A stretch of 11,085 nt of DNA. Origin: Bacteroidetes bacterium UBA4408. GTDB lineage: Bacteria; Bacteroidota; Bacteroidia; UBA4408. Where the stretch lies: positions 1-11,085 of the forward strand of contig DGQS01000033.1 of NCBI GenBank assembly GCA_002389785.1. The letters run 5' to 3'. The notes beneath the pieces are model-generated. The model had not been told where the DNA came from. It was given only the letters and a program-made list of their open reading frames with translations, and searched no databases. Position numbers and translations under genes: made by a program. Below are positions 7,837 to 11,085 of the stretch, piece by piece; within the stretch, counting starts at the first letter, position 1, and each line of letters starts with the position of its first letter.

Positions 7837-8448
7837 ATGAAAAAAATATTTTTACTTCTTGGTATTTTTTTTCAATTACAAGCTTTTGCGCAAAGTAAAG
7901 ACTTAAAAAAACTAAGTACCTGGATACAAGGAAACTATAACAGTAGCTTACAAGCACAACAAGATTCAGGTTATTTTGACATACGATTGCACATTAAACA
8001 AATTTGGAAAGAAAATTCAAACGGGAATTGGTTTTATGTTGAACAAGCAATGGCTACTGATCAGGCAAAACCTTACCGACAACGCGTGTATCATATTATT
8101 CAATTATCAAAAGATACCTTTGAAAGTGCGGTTTATACTTTTAAAAAACCACTCCGTTTTGCCGGAGAATGGAAGAGCGATACACCATTATCTACCTTAA
8201 CCCCTGATTCACTTGAAACTCGAAAGGGGTGTTCAGTTTTTTTGGTTCGTAAAGATAAAAACTCCTTTGTTGGAAGTACTCATGAAAAAGACTGTTCAAG
8301 CGATTTGCGAGGTGCTAAATATGCATCGAGTAAGGTAACTTTAACAAAAAATAGTCTAATAAGTTGGGATCAGGGATTTGATGCTGATGGTAAACAAGTG
8401 TGGGGTGCTACCAAAGGCGGATATAGTTTTATTAAAGAAACTAAATGA
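7837..8448 (+). CDS. CpcT/CpeT-family protein with signal peptide
   Basis: A 203-residue protein with a clear signal peptide (hydrophobic residues 4-17, cleavage near AFA-Q at 18-19). The mature part follows the CpcT/CpeT family along its whole length: STWIQGNYNSSLQAQQD (27-43), WFYVEQAMA (65-73), PYRQRVYHI (79-87), FAGEW (108-112), RKGCSV (129-134), FVGSTHEKDCSSDLRGAKY (144-162), then SWDQGFD and QVWGATKGGYSF near the C-terminus. In cyanobacteria, CpcT is a cytoplasmic lyase that attaches phycocyanobilin to a cysteine of the phycocyanin beta subunit, and the fold is a calycin-like barrel. Nothing here suggests phycobiliproteins, and export would put this copy in the periplasm. Cys132 and Cys153 could form a disulfide there. 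A ligand-binding role is an inference. Starts 3 bp after the propeller gene and overlaps the next gene by 4 bp (ATGA). Confidence 0.85.
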   Translation: MKKIFLLLGIFFQLQAFAQSKDLKKLSTWIQGNYNSSLQAQQDSGYFDIRLHIKQIWKENSNGNWFYVEQAMATDQAKPYRQRVYHIIQLSKDTFESAVYTFKKPLRFAGEWKSDTPLSTLTPDSLETRKGCSVFLVRKDKNSFVGSTHEKDCSSDLRGAKYASSKVTLTKNSLISWDQGFDADGKQVWGATKGGYSFIKETK

Positions 8449-9026
8449 GCGTACTAAGCATTATTACCTTTTTTAAAGAACTCGATACCCAACTATTTCT
8501 AGCCATAAATGGAGCGCATGCACCTATTGTTGACGTGTGCATGCACTATATCAGCAGTAAATTATTCTGGATTCCATTTTATATCTTATTACTTTTGCTA
8601 TTGATTAAAAAATACAAAGTACAAACATGGCTTATTCTTGCCTTTGTGGCACTAATTATAACCATTAGCGACCAAGCATGTTTGCATCTTTTTAAAAATG
8701 TTTTTATGCGGTATAGACCTTGTCATAATTTGTTACTCTCTTCTAAAATACATTTGGTGGATGGCTGTGGTGGTCTGTACGGATTTGTTTCTTCGCACGC
8801 TGCTAACACCTTTGCTCTTGCATATTTTGTAATAGTCTTACTAAAAGATGACTATAAATTTATCTCATTGCTTTATATATGGGCCGCTTTGGTTGCCTAT
8901 AGCCGTATTTATTTAGGTCAGCATTTTCCTGCCGATTGTGTTGTTGGGTCATTACTGGGCCTTACGATTTCTTTTTTTGTTACCAAATTGTATACTTATT
9001 CAAAAGCAAAAATATATGCTGTTTAA
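8445..9026 (+). CDS. PAP2-family membrane phosphatase
   Basis: A 193-residue inner-membrane protein with about five to six helices and the three PAP2 (type 2 phosphatidic acid phosphatase) motifs. Motif 1 is KNVFMRYRP (Lys84, Arg91, Pro92). Motif 2 is VSSHAANT (Ser117, His118), with SSH in place of the common PSGH. Motif 3 is SRIYLGQHFPAD (Ser153-Arg154, His160, Asp164). These residues form the phosphohistidine active site, normally facing the periplasm. Family members dephosphorylate lipid-linked phosphates such as undecaprenyl pyrophosphate, phosphatidylglycerophosphate, phosphatidic acid or lipid A. Undecaprenyl pyrophosphate recycling or lipid phosphate removal is plausible, but the sequence does not decide the substrate. 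Its ATG overlaps the stop of the CpcT-like gene (ATGA), and its last 11 bp overlap crcB, indicating translational coupling. Confidence 0.9.
   Translation: MSVLSIITFFKELDTQLFLAINGAHAPIVDVCMHYISSKLFWIPFYILLLLLLIKKYKVQTWLILAFVALIITISDQACLHLFKNVFMRYRPCHNLLLSSKIHLVDGCGGLYGFVSSHAANTFALAYFVIVLLKDDYKFISLLYIWAALVAYSRIYLGQHFPADCVVGSLLGLTISFFVTKLYTYSKAKIYAV
8516..8544 (+). repeat. 8-bp inverted repeat inside the PAP2 gene
   Basis: GCATGCAC (8516-8523) and GTGCATGC (8537-8544) are perfect inverted copies separated by 13 bases, about 70 bases into the PAP2 coding sequence. The right copy is part of the 10-bp palindrome GTGCATGCAC (8537-8546). An mRNA hairpin early in the gene is possible, but it lies within conserved coding sequence and may be incidental. 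Confidence 0.3.
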
Positions 9027-9387
9027 TTGGCTTGCAGTATTTATTGGTGGTGGTGTAGGCAGTGTTGCCAGATATGCTTTATCCGGTATTGTTGCTGCTA
9101 ATTTCAAAAGCAATTTCCCACTTGCTACCTTACTTGCCAATTTTACAAGTTGTTTAATTCTGGGAATCTCAATTTTGCTTTTAAACGACAGAGTAGCTTC
9201 CCAATCCTATTTGCGCTTACTCCTAATTGTAGGTTTTTGTGGTGGATTTAGTACTTTTTCAACTTTTAGTTTTGAATCTGTTCAACTGATTAAAAATGGT
9301 TATTCCGGACTGGCGCTCTTAAATATTGGCATTAGTGTAATTACCTGTATTGCTGTAGTTTTCATGTTACTAAAAAATCAATCCTGA
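9016..9387 (+). CDS. crcB: Fluoride ion channel CrcB/FluC
   Basis: A 123-residue inner-membrane protein with four predicted helices, the standard size of a single-domain fluoride channel that works as a dual-topology dimer and expels fluoride. Signature segments are visible: GGGVGSVARYALSG (11-24, with Arg19), Asn42 in LANFTSCLILG, and GFCGGFSTFSTFSFES (73-88), containing the structural sodium-site region and the phenylalanine box (Phe81, Phe84). The chosen start is the ATG at 9016. The frame also opens at 8938, but those 26 extra codons lie entirely inside the PAP2 gene and precede the family's usual N-terminus. The start overlaps the PAP2 stop by 11 bp and the TGA shares a base with the next ATG (TGATG), so it is embedded in an operon. 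No fluoride riboswitch was recognised upstream of the operon. Confidence 0.93.
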   Translation: MLFNWLAVFIGGGVGSVARYALSGIVAANFKSNFPLATLLANFTSCLILGISILLLNDRVASQSYLRLLLIVGFCGGFSTFSTFSFESVQLIKNGYSGLALLNIGISVITCIAVVFMLLKNQS

Positions 9388-11021
9388 TGTTGCGAAAAAA
9401 ATCTTCCTTATTATTCCTTTTTCTTACTTGCTTAACCCTAAGCCAAAGTGTTGCTCAAACAGTAGAACAACCCAAATTGGTGATTGGAATTGTAGTAGAT
9501 CAAATGCGCTACGATTATATTTACCGTTATTGGGATAATTACAGCGAGTATGGATTTAAACGATTGGTAAACGAAGGATATTTTTGTAGAAATGTTAATT
9601 ATACTTATGTTCCTACCTACACCGCACCGGGACACGCAAGTATTTATACCGGTACAACTCCTTCAATGCATGGAATAATAGGAAATAATTGGTTTGATCG
9701 CACTCGGAATAAAACTATTTATTGTACTGCCGATTATGCATATAAAACTGTAGGAAGTACTTCAAGTGCAGGTCAAATGTCGCCGCACAACATGTTGGCA
9801 ACTACCGTAGGTGATGAGTTGCGACTTTCGAATAATAAAAAATCAAAAGTTATTGGCATTGCTTTAAAAGATAGGGGAGCAATATTACCTGCTGGACATA
9901 CTGCCAATGCAGCCTATTGGTTTGACGATTTAACAGGGAATTTTATAAGCAGCAGCTTTTACTTGAATGAACTCCCGGCTTGGGTAAATGCTTTTAATAA
10001 GGAAAATCACGTTCAAAAATTACTTAATAATTCCTGGGAGCTTTTGCTAAGTCCCGATAAGTATTCGCAAAGTAATGCAGATGTGAACAAGTATGAAGGC
10101 ATGTTTAAATCGGAGACAAGTCCTGCGTTTCCACATCGATTACCGCTGTTAATGAAAGATAATGGAGGTTTGGGATTAGTGCGTTTAACACCTTTTGGAA
10201 ATACCCTCACCAAGGACTTTGCAATTGCCACCTTAGAGGCTGAACAACTTGGAAAAAAGGGAACAACCGATTTTTTAACTATCAGCTTTTCATCCACTGA
10301 TTACATTGGTCATCAGTTTGGACCGGGGTCGATGGAAATGCAAGATACCTATCTGCGTTTAGATAAAGATTTAGCTGATTTACTCGGTTTTTTAGATACT
10401 TATATCGGTAAAAAAAATGTACTGCTTTTTTTAACGGCCGATCATGCAGGTGTCGAGAATCCAGCACAACTGGGCGATTTAAACATTCCATCAGGTTATT
10501 TCGATTCGGAACACCCCATTGATTCACTTAAAAGTTATTTGGCAAGGAGTTATGGAGATACCTTGGTTTTATCTTATAGCAATGAACAAATCTATTTAAA
10601 CCAATCCTACATACGCTCAAAAAATTTAAACCTTGAAAATATCCAAACGGATGTAGCTGGCTATATGCTCAAATTCAGAGGCATTGCAAATACTGCCACT
10701 GCAAGCACTATGAATACCAGCGAATTCAAAAACGGAGTTAAAAGTTTTATGCAAAATGGCTATAATCAAAAAAGATCAGGAGACGTACTTATCAATTATG
10801 AACCAGCCTGGATAGAGTTTTCAAGAACCGGAACAACGCATGGGTCTCCTTATTCATACGATACCCATGTACCTTTAATTTTTTATGGATATACTATCCC
10901 CAAAGGATCTAATTCCGAAGCTATTTCCATATCCGACATCGCTCCAACAATTGCACAATTACTCAACATTCAGTTTCCAAATGCATGTAGCGGAAAACCC
11001 ATAATTCAACTTACGAAATAG
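9387..11021 (+). CDS. pafA: PafA-like secreted alkaline phosphatase
   Basis: A 544-residue protein with a signal peptide (about residues 1-23, ending SVAQ) and an alkaline-phosphatase-superfamily domain. Its residues line up almost number for number with those recalled for PafA of Elizabethkingia: Asp38 (VVDQMRYDY), nucleophile Thr79 (TYTAPGHAS), Asn100, Lys161 and Arg163 (KDR), Asp305 and His309 (TDYIGHQFG), Asp352-His353 (TADHAG) and His485 (THGSPY). The Asp, His and Asp-His ligands bind two zinc ions, while Asn, Lys and Arg hold the phosphate. PafA is a periplasmic phosphate-irrepressible phosphomonoesterase, so the expected role is release of phosphate from organic monoesters outside the cytoplasm. 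Lys and Arg at these sites argue for a monoesterase rather than a phosphodiesterase of the related NPP group. The ATG overlaps the crcB stop by one base; it is the last gene seen in the operon. Confidence 0.92.
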   Translation: MLRKKSSLLFLFLTCLTLSQSVAQTVEQPKLVIGIVVDQMRYDYIYRYWDNYSEYGFKRLVNEGYFCRNVNYTYVPTYTAPGHASIYTGTTPSMHGIIGNNWFDRTRNKTIYCTADYAYKTVGSTSSAGQMSPHNMLATTVGDELRLSNNKKSKVIGIALKDRGAILPAGHTANAAYWFDDLTGNFISSSFYLNELPAWVNAFNKENHVQKLLNNSWELLLSPDKYSQSNADVNKYEGMFKSETSPAFPHRLPLLMKDNGGLGLVRLTPFGNTLTKDFAIATLEAEQLGKKGTTDFLTISFSSTDYIGHQFGPGSMEMQDTYLRLDKDLADLLGFLDTYIGKKNVLLFLTADHAGVENPAQLGDLNIPSGYFDSEHPIDSLKSYLARSYGDTLVLSYSNEQIYLNQSYIRSKNLNLENIQTDVAGYMLKFRGIANTATASTMNTSEFKNGVKSFMQNGYNQKRSGDVLINYEPAWIEFSRTGTTHGSPYSYDTHVPLIFYGYTIPKGSNSEAISISDIAPTIAQLLNIQFPNACSGKPIIQLTK

Positions 11022-11085
11022 GATTTCTTTTCATTGTAGGAAGGCTAAGTATAGTAAGGAGTTAGTTAATAAATTAGCCCATTTT

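Noticed and set aside
7976..8200. 74-codon frame inside the CpcT-like gene
   Set aside because: It is an out-of-frame shadow over strongly conserved CpcT/CpeT motifs.
8938..9015. 26-codon N-terminal extension of crcB
   Set aside because: It lies fully within the PAP2 coding sequence and precedes the normal CrcB N-terminus; the ATG at 9016 fits the family length.
9438..10527. Three minus-strand frames opposite pafA (9438-9635, 10013-10297, 10282-10527)
   Set aside because: All are antisense to pafA regions with catalytic residues or conserved core; none has a recognisable domain.
11043..11079. GGCTAA and TTAGCC inverted repeat after pafA, a possible terminator
   Set aside because: Only 6 bp of stem with a 25-base loop, and the window ends just after a short TTTT, so it cannot be supported as a terminator.

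Overview
The window looks like a chromosomal housekeeping and envelope segment from a member of the Bacteroidota, most likely an environmental non-photosynthetic lineage. Points in favour: the DNA is AT-rich, starts lack Shine-Dalgarno sequences, a candidate TAnnTTTG-type -7 promoter element sits before glmM, and the window holds a PafA-type alkaline phosphatase and a GlmM with the DPDVDR and GEGNGG motif variants. Species cannot be read from the sequence. No tRNA, rRNA, CRISPR array, transposon or prophage gene was seen, and the base composition looks uniform.

Region 1 (1-2700, plus strand) starts inside the 3' part of pfkA (6-phosphofructokinase). It is followed after 1 bp by a small NTF2/SnoaL-fold protein, and after another 15 bp by a five-helix membrane protein of the LTA synthase/sulfatase superfamily that uses a TTG start. 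A hairpin at 2664-2693, with that gene's stop codon in its loop, separates it from the convergent gene.

Region 2 (2718-4428) holds minus-strand glmM (phosphoglucosamine mutase family, amino-sugar precursor for peptidoglycan and LPS) and a 301-bp divergent intergenic region with a candidate glmM promoter and a small palindrome.

Region 3 (4429-6727, plus strand) holds a polysaccharide-deacetylase lipoprotein, whose correct start is the ATG at 4429, and a TetA-like major facilitator transporter. These two are separated by 220 bp and are probably transcribed independently.

Region 4 (6955-11021, plus strand) is a compact five-gene operon with gaps of 3 bp or overlaps: a secreted TolB/PD40-type beta-propeller protein, a secreted CpcT/CpeT-family protein, a PAP2 phosphatase, the fluoride channel CrcB/FluC, and a PafA-like secreted alkaline phosphatase. 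Four of its five products are predicted to act outside the cytoplasm or have membrane catalytic sites facing out.

Together the genes cover central carbon metabolism, amino-sugar supply and envelope or periplasmic phosphate chemistry. Nothing looks like a complete new system. The most unusual item is a signal-peptide-bearing relative of the phycobilin lyase CpcT in an organism with no sign of phycobilisomes, embedded in the phosphatase/fluoride operon.
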